Below, in pieces: positions 8,127 to 15,138 of a stretch of 20,347 nt of DNA (position 1 is its first letter; the number at the start of each line of letters is the position of its first letter). The notes under the pieces were generated by a model that did no database searches, was not told the DNA's origin, and worked only from the letters and a program-made list of their open reading frames with translations. The DNA is from GCA-2733415 sp049609325 (GTDB lineage: Bacteria; Bacteroidota; Bacteroidia; Flavobacteriales; Flavobacteriaceae). The stretch is from positions 1 through 20,347 of the forward strand of contig JBMYYK010000036.1 in assembly GCA_049609325.1 (NCBI GenBank), read 5' to 3'. The position numbers were made by a program, and so were the translations under genes.

Positions 8127-9875
8127 TTAGTTTAATAATGCCATCCCGCTCTCTATTAAATGTCTAATATCTTTGCGGGTGGTTTTAAGTTCTTGTAATC
8201 TATCTGTAAGCTGTTCTTTTAACGCAGTATTCTGTTTGGCTGATACGAGTTCTAATAACTCTAAAGTCAGTAACCAATCGTCTTTATAATTGTTTTTTAA
8301 AGTATTGAATATAACCTTGATTGTATCCTCAGAATATGAATTATTAATTCTTAGATCTCTCACGTCGCTATAAAGCTTTTCAAGCTCTGCAGTAGCGCTA
8401 TCTTTTATAGGTTTAATAGTCTTGGTGTCGGAAACATGATAAAGATTATTAAAAGACCTAAAGTCTGCACTACCTGCATATGCTGAAATCACCTCAGAAC
8501 CCACTGCTAAATCAAAAGTGCCATATTCTGGTTTAAATAATATTTCGTCATGGTATTTTACGGTACAATCTTCAAATTGAATTAATATCAGTTTTCCGTT
8601 TATGTTTCTAATTCCAGTTACGTTTAAGCCTTCAACGGTAATACCACTTTCATATTCGAAAAAAATTCGTTTACCGTCATAAAAGTTATAAGCTTTTAGG
8701 TCTCTTGGTCCCATATCTTCAATGGCAAGACTAATACCTTTAAGTTTGCCTATTGGAGAGCTAAAACCATGAGGGTGAGCTTCTATGCCGTGGCCAATTA
8801 ATTCTTTTTCTCTATTAGCTAATGCAGTTGGCCCTTCCGTTTTAAAGAACACCACATTGTTGTCTTCATCAGTAATCATTTGAGTGAATTTACCAGATAT
8901 TTGTAATCCAGTATTCAGCTCAATGGTTCCAATTTTTTTAGAATCAATAAGTTTTTGTAAGCCTCTAAATCCACCTTTTCGTAAAGCCATACTACGTGAA
9001 AATTCTTCTAAAACTTCCATTAAATACGCAAAATCTGGTGTAACGAACAGTTGAGGTTGCGGTTTAGTAATGTCGAACTCTTGATGAGCTGCTTTTATGG
9101 AGTATGGAATTTTTGTAACATTATCTGTCATACACCATTCGCTTTCTCCAATAGATGATAATAACCCAGCACCATAAATTTTCGGGTTCTCAACAGTACC
9201 AATCATACCGTATTCTACAGTCCACCAGTGTAAGTTTCTAATTTGTGCCATTTCTGATAACGGCACTTTTTTGTTTTGTAATTCGTTTACTAAATCTTCT
9301 GCGGCACTAATTTCAATCTCTGTAGAGTTTGGTGCTTCTTTTAAAATAGACAAGTTTCTTACGGCCTCATACATGTCATTATCATGGGCTGATAAAATTG
9401 CTTTTGCACCTATTTCTCCAAATCGTCTTAAATATTCAGCATAATCTGGGTTCGCAATTATTGGAGCATGACCAGCAGCTTCATGAATAATATCTGGAGC
9501 TGGGGTGTATTCAATATTTTCTAATTGACGAATATCTGACGCAATAACGAGCACTTTATAGGCTTGAAATTCCATAAAAGCGTTTGGCGGGATGAAGCCA
9601 TCTACAGCTACAGCAGCCCAGCCAATTTCTTTTAAAATTCTATTCATACCGTACATGCTTGGAATGTGATCGATATCAATACCTGTCATTTCCAAACCTT
9701 TGGTATAGGAGTCATGTGCAACCGAACTCAGATAGGATACATTTTTACGCATTACAAAACGCCACACTGCTTGATTAATTGGTGAATAATCACTGTAATC
9801 TTGTGGCTTAATAAATTGTTTTAAATGTGGTGGTAACCTATCAATTAATGGGTTCGTTTCAATGGTTGCTTTCAT
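8127..9875 (-). CDS. Aromatic amino acid hydroxylase (phenylalanine 4-monooxygenase), long form
   Basis: This is a pterin-dependent, non-haem iron hydroxylase, most likely converting phenylalanine to tyrosine in the cytoplasm. The iron ligands are visible: HEAAGH (His131, His136) and the Glu of WWTVEYGM (Glu221), matching His285, His290 and Glu330 of human PheH. Flanking catalytic-domain sequence (PDIIHEAAGHAPI, GAGLLSSIGE) is well conserved. At 582 residues it is about twice the usual proteobacterial length. The catalytic domain ends near residue 330, and the remaining 250 residues match no domain I recognise. They are not an N-terminal ACT domain as in animals. The gene has its own -7 element and is divergent from a TetR regulator and the paa operon, suggesting a role in aromatic amino acid catabolism. 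Phenylalanine versus tyrosine or tryptophan specificity is inferred. Confidence 0.9.
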   Translation of the reverse strand: MKATIETNPLIDRLPPHLKQFIKPQDYSDYSPINQAVWRFVMRKNVSYLSSVAHDSYTKGLEMTGIDIDHIPSMYGMNRILKEIGWAAVAVDGFIPPNAFMEFQAYKVLVIASDIRQLENIEYTPAPDIIHEAAGHAPIIANPDYAEYLRRFGEIGAKAILSAHDNDMYEAVRNLSILKEAPNSTEIEISAAEDLVNELQNKKVPLSEMAQIRNLHWWTVEYGMIGTVENPKIYGAGLLSSIGESEWCMTDNVTKIPYSIKAAHQEFDITKPQPQLFVTPDFAYLMEVLEEFSRSMALRKGGFRGLQKLIDSKKIGTIELNTGLQISGKFTQMITDEDNNVVFFKTEGPTALANREKELIGHGIEAHPHGFSSPIGKLKGISLAIEDMGPRDLKAYNFYDGKRIFFEYESGITVEGLNVTGIRNINGKLILIQFEDCTVKYHDEILFKPEYGTFDLAVGSEVISAYAGSADFRSFNNLYHVSDTKTIKPIKDSATAELEKLYSDVRDLRINNSYSEDTIKVIFNTLKNNYKDDWLLTLELLELVSAKQNTALKEQLTDRLQELKTTRKDIRHLIESGMALLN

Positions 9876-9895
9876 GACATATGTTTATTTTTTTA

Positions 9896-9906
9896 GTTAG
9901 GCTAAC
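9896..9906. promoter_or_regulatory. Small inverted repeat GTTAG-G-CTAAC over the hydroxylase transcription start
   Basis: GTTAG (9896-9900) and CTAAC (9902-9906) form an 11-base inverted repeat. The 7-mer CTAACAA (9902-9908) also occurs in the paaE operator palindrome, but here the half-sites are arranged the opposite way round. It may be a regulator site; the call is weak because the arms are short. Confidence 0.3.
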
Positions 9907-9913
9907 AAAGCTA
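9906..9913 (-). promoter_or_regulatory. -7 promoter element of the hydroxylase gene
   Basis: Read on the minus strand (9913 to 9906) the sequence is TAGCTTTG, a perfect TAnnTTTG match, 31 bases before the ATG at 9875. No clear -33 TTG is seen. The inverted repeat at 9896-9906 falls just downstream, over the predicted transcription start. Confidence 0.5.
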
Positions 9914-9960
9914 TGAATTTATAGGAAAGATGCATGGTTATTAAGAATGATTTATGATTT

Positions 9961-9985
9961 CGCTAATTTATTCAATACCTTAGCG
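9961..9985. promoter_or_regulatory. Inverted repeat CGCTAA-N13-TTAGCG between the hydroxylase and tetR genes
   Basis: CGCTAA (9961-9966) and TTAGCG (9980-9985) are perfect 6-bp arms 13 bases apart, 26 bases before the proposed tetR start. The spacing and place would suit a dimeric repressor site for tetR autoregulation. Arms this short can arise by chance. Confidence 0.3.
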
Positions 9986-10010
9986 TTTCAACTATTATTT
10001 ATTGTGTATT

Positions 10011-10580
10011 TTGAAGGTGTCAGAACGTAAAAAAGAAATCATTGCTACTGCAGAAATTCTATTTAAGGAGAAAGGCTATAGTGCAGTAACTATGAGAGAT
10101 ATTGCTTTAGAAATGGGGATTAAAGCTGCGAGTTTATACAACCATATCAAATCTAAACAAGAAATTTTATCAATCATTATCTTATCTTTAGCAGAAGAAT
10201 TTACTTCAGGAATGACTGCTATTGTCACGTCTAATAAGACAACTGTAGAGCAGTTGCAAGACATTATTTCATTGCATGTGGCAATCACCACTAACCATCC
10301 GCATGGTATGGCGTCATTAAATGCAGATTGGATGCATTTAGAGGAGCAATTAGAGTATTATTTGAAACTCCGTGAAAATTACGAAAACAACTTTCGCCAG
10401 GTCATTGTTAAAGGCATTGCGAATAATGAAATTTCTGATATGAATCCGGAAGTAATTCTGTTTTCTATTCTCTCAACATTGCGTTCATTGTATTTATGGA
10501 TTCCTAAAAAAGAAGAAGTTGATCTTAAAGTTTTAGATGCTAATTTGAGTCACGTACTACTTAAAGGGGTGGTTGTTTAA
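10011..10580 (+). CDS. TetR/AcrR-family regulator, probable paa operon repressor
   Basis: A TetR-type helix-turn-helix lies at the N-terminus: ATAEILFKEKGYSAVTMRDIALEMGIKAASLYNHIKSKQEIL. An all-helical ligand domain of about 140 residues follows. The start is not certain: there is no ATG, and in-frame candidates are TTG 10002, TTG 10011 and GTG 10017. I take 10011 (189 residues, MKVSERKKEI) because it gives the usual short lead-in to helix 1. The gene ends 80 bases before paaE, with a -7 element and an 18-bp palindrome between them, so it very likely controls paaE onwards. By analogy with PaaR-type TetR proteins the inducer could be phenylacetyl-CoA, but the ligand is inferred only from context. 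It is divergent from the hydroxylase gene, which it might also regulate. Confidence 0.88.
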   Translation: MKVSERKKEIIATAEILFKEKGYSAVTMRDIALEMGIKAASLYNHIKSKQEILSIIILSLAEEFTSGMTAIVTSNKTTVEQLQDIISLHVAITTNHPHGMASLNADWMHLEEQLEYYLKLRENYENNFRQVIVKGIANNEISDMNPEVILFSILSTLRSLYLWIPKKEEVDLKVLDANLSHVLLKGVVV

Positions 10581-10606
10581 AATGGGTTTAACAAATAATA
10601 TAATAA

Positions 10607-10614
10607 TAAATTTG
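10607..10614 (+). promoter_or_regulatory. -7 promoter element of the paa operon
   Basis: TAAATTTG is a perfect TAnnTTTG match, 46 bases before the paaE ATG. A weak GTTTAAC (10586-10592) is the nearest candidate for the -33 element. The predicted start of transcription, about position 10620, is directly in front of the palindrome at 10622-10639. Confidence 0.6.
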
Positions 10615-10621
10615 CACGACT

Positions 10622-10639
10622 AACTAACAATTGTTAGTT
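10622..10639. promoter_or_regulatory. 18-bp perfect palindrome, probable TetR operator of the paa operon
   Basis: AACTAACAATTGTTAGTT is a perfect palindrome, with 9-bp arms and no spacer. It begins 7 bases after the -7 element and ends 21 bases before the paaE start codon. This is the classic placement for a repressor that blocks initiation or early elongation. The size suits a TetR dimer, and the only regulator gene nearby is the TetR gene immediately upstream. An additional CTAAC (10620-10624) overlaps the left arm. Confidence 0.75.
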
Positions 10640-10660
10640 TTGGAAAAATTGATAAAACTT

Positions 10661-11737
10661 ATGGCTGATTTTCAAAAATTAGTAGTTAAAGATATTTATA
10701 AAGAAACCAAAGATACAGTTGCGGTTACATTTGATGTGCCAGCAGATCTTCAGAGTGAGTTTCAGTATAAACAAGGGCAACATTTAAATTTAAAGAAAGA
10801 TATAAACGGCGAAGATGTAAGGCGTTCATATTCTTTATGTACAAGTCCGATTGAAAATAAGTGGCAAGTTGCCATAAAGCAAATTAAAGGTGGCGTGTTT
10901 TCTACCTACGCCAATGAAGAGCTAAAAGTAGGAGATGTCTTAGAAGTTTCTGCTCCTGACGGGAAGTTTTGTGTTGAAGTAGATGCATCAAAACCTAAGC
11001 ATTATATCGTATTTGCAGCAGGAAGTGGAATTACTCCAATTCTGTCAATAATAAAAACCCATTTAGCGTTAGAGCCAGAAGCAACTGTGCAATTGTTTTA
11101 CTTGAATAGAAAAGTGAAAAGTATTATCTTTAAAGAAGAAATAGAAGCGCTTAAAAACAAACACTTAGGTAGGTTTGAGGTGTTTTACTTTTTAACTAAA
11201 GAACAACGTGGTATTCCATTATTGAATGGGCGATTTACCTCTGAGAAATTGCAAAAACTAACACAAAAAGTAATTGATGTCCCTTCTGTGGATGAGTGCT
11301 TTTTATGCGGGCCTGAAGAAATGATTTTCTTAATTAGAGATGAATTGGTAGCTGCAGGGTTAGCAAAAGATAAAGTGCATTTTGAGTTGTTTAATGCGGG
11401 CAATACCGAAGCAGATAAAAAGCACATAGCTGAGGTGTTAGAACACCAAGCAGACCATACTGAAGTGACTATTATTGATGGCGATAAAGAATTCCATTTT
11501 GAAATGGATGTAGCCGATCATGATAACATTTTAGATGCTGCACTTGCTAGTGATGCTGATTTACCTTTTGCTTGTAAAGGAGGGGTGTGTTGTACGTGTA
11601 GAGCTAAAGTAATTGAGGGTGAAGTAGAAATGAAATTGAATTACGGGTTAGAACCAGACGAAGTGGAGGCAGGATATGTATTAACATGTCAGGCTGTGCC
11701 AACAACAGATAAAGTAGTCGTAGATTTTGACGCATAA
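10661..11737 (+). CDS. paaE: Phenylacetyl-CoA 1,2-epoxidase, reductase subunit PaaE
   Basis: PaaE passes electrons from NADPH through FAD and a 2Fe-2S cluster to the PaaAC oxygenase. The 358-residue protein has the class IA reductase order: an FAD domain with RRSYSLCTSP, a nucleotide domain with AAGSGITPILSI, and a C-terminal plant-type ferredoxin domain. The cluster ligands are visible as C305-x4-C310-x2-C313 and C343. I start at ATG 10661 (MADFQKLVVK). An upstream TTG at 10631 lies inside the operator palindrome and is not a plausible start. PaaE is first in the operon here, unlike E. coli, where the order is A to E. A 46-base gap separates it from paaA. Confidence 0.96.
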   Translation: MADFQKLVVKDIYKETKDTVAVTFDVPADLQSEFQYKQGQHLNLKKDINGEDVRRSYSLCTSPIENKWQVAIKQIKGGVFSTYANEELKVGDVLEVSAPDGKFCVEVDASKPKHYIVFAAGSGITPILSIIKTHLALEPEATVQLFYLNRKVKSIIFKEEIEALKNKHLGRFEVFYFLTKEQRGIPLLNGRFTSEKLQKLTQKVIDVPSVDECFLCGPEEMIFLIRDELVAAGLAKDKVHFELFNAGNTEADKKHIAEVLEHQADHTEVTIIDGDKEFHFEMDVADHDNILDAALASDADLPFACKGGVCCTCRAKVIEGEVEMKLNYGLEPDEVEAGYVLTCQAVPTTDKVVVDFDA

Positions 11738-11783
11738 ATAATTGTTTGTAGCCTAATGCTATAAACGAAAAGCTTATTAAGAT

Positions 11784-12731
11784 ATGAGTGAAGCAGAATT
11801 AAAAAAATTAGAAATAGCTTTTGAGCAAAAAATCTCAGATGACGTTCGCATAGAACCGAAAGATTGGATGCCAGAAAAGTATAGAAAAACACAAATTAGA
11901 CAGATTTCTCAACATGCACATTCAGAAATAATCGGAATGTTGCCAGAAGGAAATTGGATCACACGTGCACCCTCTTTACGTCGTAAAGTTGCATTACTAG
12001 CAAAAATACAAGATGAAGCTGGTCATGGGTTATATTTATACAGTGCGGCAGAAACTTTAGGGGTTTCTAGAGATGAATTGTATGAGCAATTACACACAGG
12101 TAAAGCTAAATATTCTAGTATCTTTAACTACCCAACCATTACTTGGGCAGATATGGGTGCAATAGGGTGGTTGGTTGATGGTGCAGCAATTATCAATCAA
12201 ATCCCTTTAATGAATACCTCATACGGACCATATGCAAGAGCTATGGTGCGTGTGTGTAAAGAAGAAAGTTTTCACCAACGTCAAGGGTTCGAAATCATGC
12301 TGAAATTAGCCAATGGAAGCGAAGAGCAAAAAGATATGGCTCAAGATGCTTTAAACAGATGGTGGTGGCCAGCATTAATGATGCTAGGGCCTACAGACGC
12401 GGAGTCTGTACACACAGCACAATCGTTACGATGGAAGCTGAAACGAAAAACTAACGACGAATTACGTCAACAGTTTATTGATCAAACAGTGCCTCAATCT
12501 GAAGTGTTAGGGTTGACTATTCCTGATCCAGATTTAAAATGGAATGAAGAGCGTCAAAGTTATGATTTTGGTGCTATTGACTGGGATGAGTTCTGGCAAG
12601 TAGTAAAAGGTCATGGTCCTTGTAATAAAGAGCGTTTAAACGCTAGAGTTAGTGCATGGGAAAGAGGAACTTGGGTTCGTGATGGAGCCATGGCACACGC
12701 CGCTAAAAATGAAATTAAAAAAGCAGTATAA
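11784..12731 (+). CDS. paaA: Phenylacetyl-CoA 1,2-epoxidase, catalytic subunit PaaA
   Basis: PaaA is the di-iron oxygenase subunit that epoxidises the aromatic ring of phenylacetyl-CoA. The 315-residue protein shows the paired iron-binding motifs of ferritin-like di-iron enzymes: E78-x2-H81 in QDEAGHGLYLY and E161-x2-H164 in KEESFHQRQGFE. The segment WWWPALMMLGPTDAESVHT is also characteristic. It forms a complex with PaaC and PaaB, whose genes follow directly. Length and motifs are normal, so the subunit should be functional. Confidence 0.97.
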   Translation: MSEAELKKLEIAFEQKISDDVRIEPKDWMPEKYRKTQIRQISQHAHSEIIGMLPEGNWITRAPSLRRKVALLAKIQDEAGHGLYLYSAAETLGVSRDELYEQLHTGKAKYSSIFNYPTITWADMGAIGWLVDGAAIINQIPLMNTSYGPYARAMVRVCKEESFHQRQGFEIMLKLANGSEEQKDMAQDALNRWWWPALMMLGPTDAESVHTAQSLRWKLKRKTNDELRQQFIDQTVPQSEVLGLTIPDPDLKWNEERQSYDFGAIDWDEFWQVVKGHGPCNKERLNARVSAWERGTWVRDGAMAHAAKNEIKKAV

Positions 12732-12761
12732 TTCTCTTTAAGAGATTCAAAAAGAATAAAG

Positions 12762-13046
12762 ATGAAAAATAATTGGCCTCTTTGGGAAGTATTTATAAGA
12801 AGTAAAAACGGACTAGAACATAAGCATTGTGGGAGTTTACACGCCTCTGATGCTGAAATGGCATTAGAAAATGCAAGAGACGTCTATACACGCAGAATGG
12901 AAGGTGTTAGTATTTGGGTAGTAGAATCAAAAAATATTACAGCATCTAACCCTGAAAATAACGGTGAAATGTTTGAGCCTGCACAAGATAAAGTATACAG
13001 ACACCCGACATTTTATAAATTACCAGACGAATTAAAACACATGTAA
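12762..13046 (+). CDS. paaB: Phenylacetyl-CoA epoxidase subunit PaaB
   Basis: This 94-residue protein has the PaaB signature, starting with the conserved WPLWEVFIRSKNGLEHKHCG and followed by LHASDAEMALENARDVYTRR. PaaB is a small structural subunit of the epoxidase. It has no cofactor motif of its own and is thought to bridge PaaAC units and help PaaE docking. The stop shares one base with the start of paaC (TAATG), indicating translational coupling. A 30-base gap with a tiny inverted repeat separates it from paaA. Confidence 0.96.
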   Translation: MKNNWPLWEVFIRSKNGLEHKHCGSLHASDAEMALENARDVYTRRMEGVSIWVVESKNITASNPENNGEMFEPAQDKVYRHPTFYKLPDELKHM

Positions 13047-13801
13047 TGAAAAACGAAAATTTATATAATTACATATTAGGTGTAGCAGATAATTCTTTGA
13101 TTTTAGGACAAAGAATGGGAGAATTATGTGGGCATGGTCCAAGTCTAGAAACTGATATTGCCTGCACAAATGTTTCTTTGGATTTATTTGGTCAAGTAAG
13201 AAGTTATTTTCAATATGCGGCAGAACTTACAGGAGAAGGTAAAACTGAAGATGATATAGCCTTTTTAAGAAGAGAACGCCAATATAAAAACGTGCTATTA
13301 GTAGAACAACCAAATACAGATTTTGCATACACAATTGTTCGTCAGTTTTTATTTGATGTATACCACTTGATGTTTTTACAAGATCTACAAAGTAGTAAAG
13401 ACGATACCTTGGCGGCTATTGCAAAAAAATCAATTAAGGAAGTGAGTTATCATGAAAGATTCTCTACTGATTGGGTAATTCGTTTGGGTGACGGAACAGA
13501 AGAAAGTAACCATCGTATACAAGCTGCTGTAAATAGTTTATGGACGTATACCGATGAGTTATTCCATCAAACAGATGCTGATAAAACTATGGTTGAAGCA
13601 GGTGTAGGAGTGGATGTAACTGCACTAAAAAACGCCTATTACACCAAAGTGAATTCTGTGTTGGAAAAAGCAACAATTGATATTCCAGAATCAAAGTGGT
13701 TTCAAAAAGGAGGTAAAAACGGAGTGCATACCGAGCATTTAGGTTATATCTTAGCAGATATGCAATACATGCAACGTACCTACCCTGGAATGGAATGGTA
13801 A
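13046..13801 (+). CDS. paaC: Phenylacetyl-CoA epoxidase structural subunit PaaC
   Basis: The 251-residue protein is a ferritin-like four-helix subunit that pairs with PaaA as a heterodimer and stabilises the catalytic subunit. Conserved PaaC segments are visible: LADNSLILGQRMGELCGHGP-like sequence near the N-terminus (here GVADNSLILGQRMGELCGHG), YHERFSTDWVIRLGDGT in the middle, and the C-terminal EHLGYILADMQYMQRTYPG. By family knowledge PaaC does not carry a working di-iron centre. It overlaps paaB by one base and is followed by paaD after 10 bases, all in one transcription unit. Confidence 0.96.
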   Translation: MKNENLYNYILGVADNSLILGQRMGELCGHGPSLETDIACTNVSLDLFGQVRSYFQYAAELTGEGKTEDDIAFLRRERQYKNVLLVEQPNTDFAYTIVRQFLFDVYHLMFLQDLQSSKDDTLAAIAKKSIKEVSYHERFSTDWVIRLGDGTEESNHRIQAAVNSLWTYTDELFHQTDADKTMVEAGVGVDVTALKNAYYTKVNSVLEKATIDIPESKWFQKGGKNGVHTEHLGYILADMQYMQRTYPGMEW

Positions 13802-13811
13802 TTTAGACGTA

Positions 13812-14312
13812 ATGACAATAGACATCCCAATAATAGACAAAAAACTGTACCCGATTTTGGAACAAATTTCTGATCCGGAAATTCCGGTATTGTCTATTTT
13901 AGAGATGGGGGTGGTGCGTTCAGCACAATTAATAGATGATATTGTTCAAGTCGTTATTACACCAACGTATTCTGGTTGCCCAGCAATGGATGTTATAGGA
14001 GACGATATTAAAGCTGCATTAAAAAATGCCGGTTTTGATGCTGAAGTAAAATTAGTGCTATCTCCAGCTTGGACAACAGATTGGATTACTGAAAAAGGGA
14101 GAAAAGCGTTATTAAAATATGGTATTGCCCCGCCCTTAGATGCCGATGCTGATAAAGAAGCATTGCTTGGAAATAAAAAACATGTGGCTTGTCCGCAGTG
14201 CGGTTCTAAAAACACGAAAATGATAAGCCAGTTCGGCTCAACGGCTTGTAAAGCTTTTTTTCAATGTGAAGACTGTTTAGAACCATTTGACTACTTTAAG
14301 TGTTTAAAATAA
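13812..14312 (+). CDS. paaD: Phenylacetyl-CoA epoxidase maturation factor PaaD
   Basis: The 166-residue protein has an N-terminal MIP18/DUF59-type domain with DPEIPVLSILEMGVV (residues 21-35) and a cysteine in YSGCPAMD (Cys56). The C-terminal zinc-ribbon-like motif is C127-x2-C130 ... C152-x2-C155. This is the full two-part PaaD. It is thought to assist assembly of the metal centres of the epoxidase complex rather than to be a subunit of the mature enzyme. It ends the epoxidase block, and a strong hairpin without a T-tract follows, before paaG. Confidence 0.94.
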   Translation: MTIDIPIIDKKLYPILEQISDPEIPVLSILEMGVVRSAQLIDDIVQVVITPTYSGCPAMDVIGDDIKAALKNAGFDAEVKLVLSPAWTTDWITEKGRKALLKYGIAPPLDADADKEALLGNKKHVACPQCGSKNTKMISQFGSTACKAFFQCEDCLEPFDYFKCLK

Positions 14313-14317
14313 AATGA

Positions 14318-14344
14318 ACCATTCCTGCAATAGCAGGAATTGGT
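14318..14344 (+). other. Stem-loop between paaD and paaG, without a T-tract
   Basis: ATTCCTGC (14321-14328) pairs perfectly with GCAGGAAT (14333-14340) around AATA. ACC (14318-14320) and GGT (14342-14344) can extend the stem past one bulged T. The sequence after it (GTTTATAAG) is not a T-run, so it is not a standard terminator. It is more likely an mRNA processing or stability element that separates expression of the epoxidase genes from paaG onwards. Confidence 0.6.
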
Positions 14345-14357
14345 GTTTATAAGAGAT

Positions 14358-15137
14358 ATGAATTCAATAGAATTAAAAATAGAAAATAACGTTGCGTTTT
14401 TGGCGTTGAATCGTCCAGATGTATTCAATAGTTTCAATAGAGAAATGGCTTTGAGTCTGCAACAAAAATTAGATGATTGCGAAAATAACGAAGCGGTTAG
14501 AGCAATAGTTTTAACGGGTAATGGGAAAGCATTTTGTGCAGGGCAAGATTTAAAAGAAGTTACTACTCCAGAATTAAATCCAGGGTTTAAAGCTATTTTA
14601 GAAGAGCATTATAACCCAATTATTGAGAGAATTAGAGCAATAGAAAAACCAATTATTGCAGCGGTTAATGGAGTCGCTGCAGGAGCAGGTGCAAACATAG
14701 CGTTGGCTTGTGATATTGTTATTGCAAACGAAAATGCAAGTTTTATTCAGGCGTTTAGTAAAATAGGTTTGATACCTGATAGCGCTGGGACGTTCTTTTT
14801 ACCAAGATTAATTGGTTTTCAGAAAGCAGCAGCGTTAATGCTAACAGGAGATAAAGTAATGGCTGCAGAAGCAGAACAAATGGGGATGATTTATAAGTCT
14901 GTAGCAGCAGAAGAATTTGACGCATACATAGAAAAATTAGCGGTTAAAATGGCTAAGATGCCTACTAAAGCGTTAGGATTAACTAAGCGTGTTTTAAATC
15001 AATCATTAACAAACAGCTTAGAAGAGCAGTTAGCTTTAGAATCTAAATATCAAATAGAATCTGCTCAATCACACGATTATTCAGAAGGAGTTAATGCCTT
15101 TGTAGAAAAAAGAAAACCAAACTTTATAGGAAAATAA
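14358..15137 (+). CDS. paaG: 1,2-epoxyphenylacetyl-CoA isomerase PaaG
   Basis: PaaG converts ring-1,2-epoxyphenylacetyl-CoA to oxepin-CoA and also shifts double bonds in later intermediates. The 259-residue protein is a crotonase-fold enzyme with the oxyanion segments FCAGQDL (59-65) and NGVAAGAGA (104-112). It also has the SKIGLIPDSAG stretch, whose Asp141 matches the catalytic Asp of PaaG. Similarity to E. coli PaaG continues along the whole length, including the FNSFN, YNP and EGVNAF segments. It is closer to PaaG than to the hydratase PaaF, which is not seen in the window. I start at ATG 14358; an upstream TTG at 14340 is part of the stem-loop. One base separates its stop from the start of paaH. 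Confidence 0.92.
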   Translation: MNSIELKIENNVAFLALNRPDVFNSFNREMALSLQQKLDDCENNEAVRAIVLTGNGKAFCAGQDLKEVTTPELNPGFKAILEEHYNPIIERIRAIEKPIIAAVNGVAAGAGANIALACDIVIANENASFIQAFSKIGLIPDSAGTFFLPRLIGFQKAAALMLTGDKVMAAEAEQMGMIYKSVAAEEFDAYIEKLAVKMAKMPTKALGLTKRVLNQSLTNSLEEQLALESKYQIESAQSHDYSEGVNAFVEKRKPNFIGK

Positions 15138-15138
15138 T

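Noticed and set aside
10631..10660. TTG start of paaE ten residues upstream of the ATG
   Set aside because: It lies inside the operator palindrome and near the predicted transcription start; ATG 10661 gives the conserved PaaE N-terminus.
12733..12745. Inverted repeat TCTCTT-T-AAGAGA between paaA and paaB
   Set aside because: The stem can close only about four pairs with a real loop and there is no T-tract; it is probably chance.
14340..14357. TTG start of paaG in the stem-loop
   Set aside because: It would be buried in the hairpin; ATG 14358 matches the family start.
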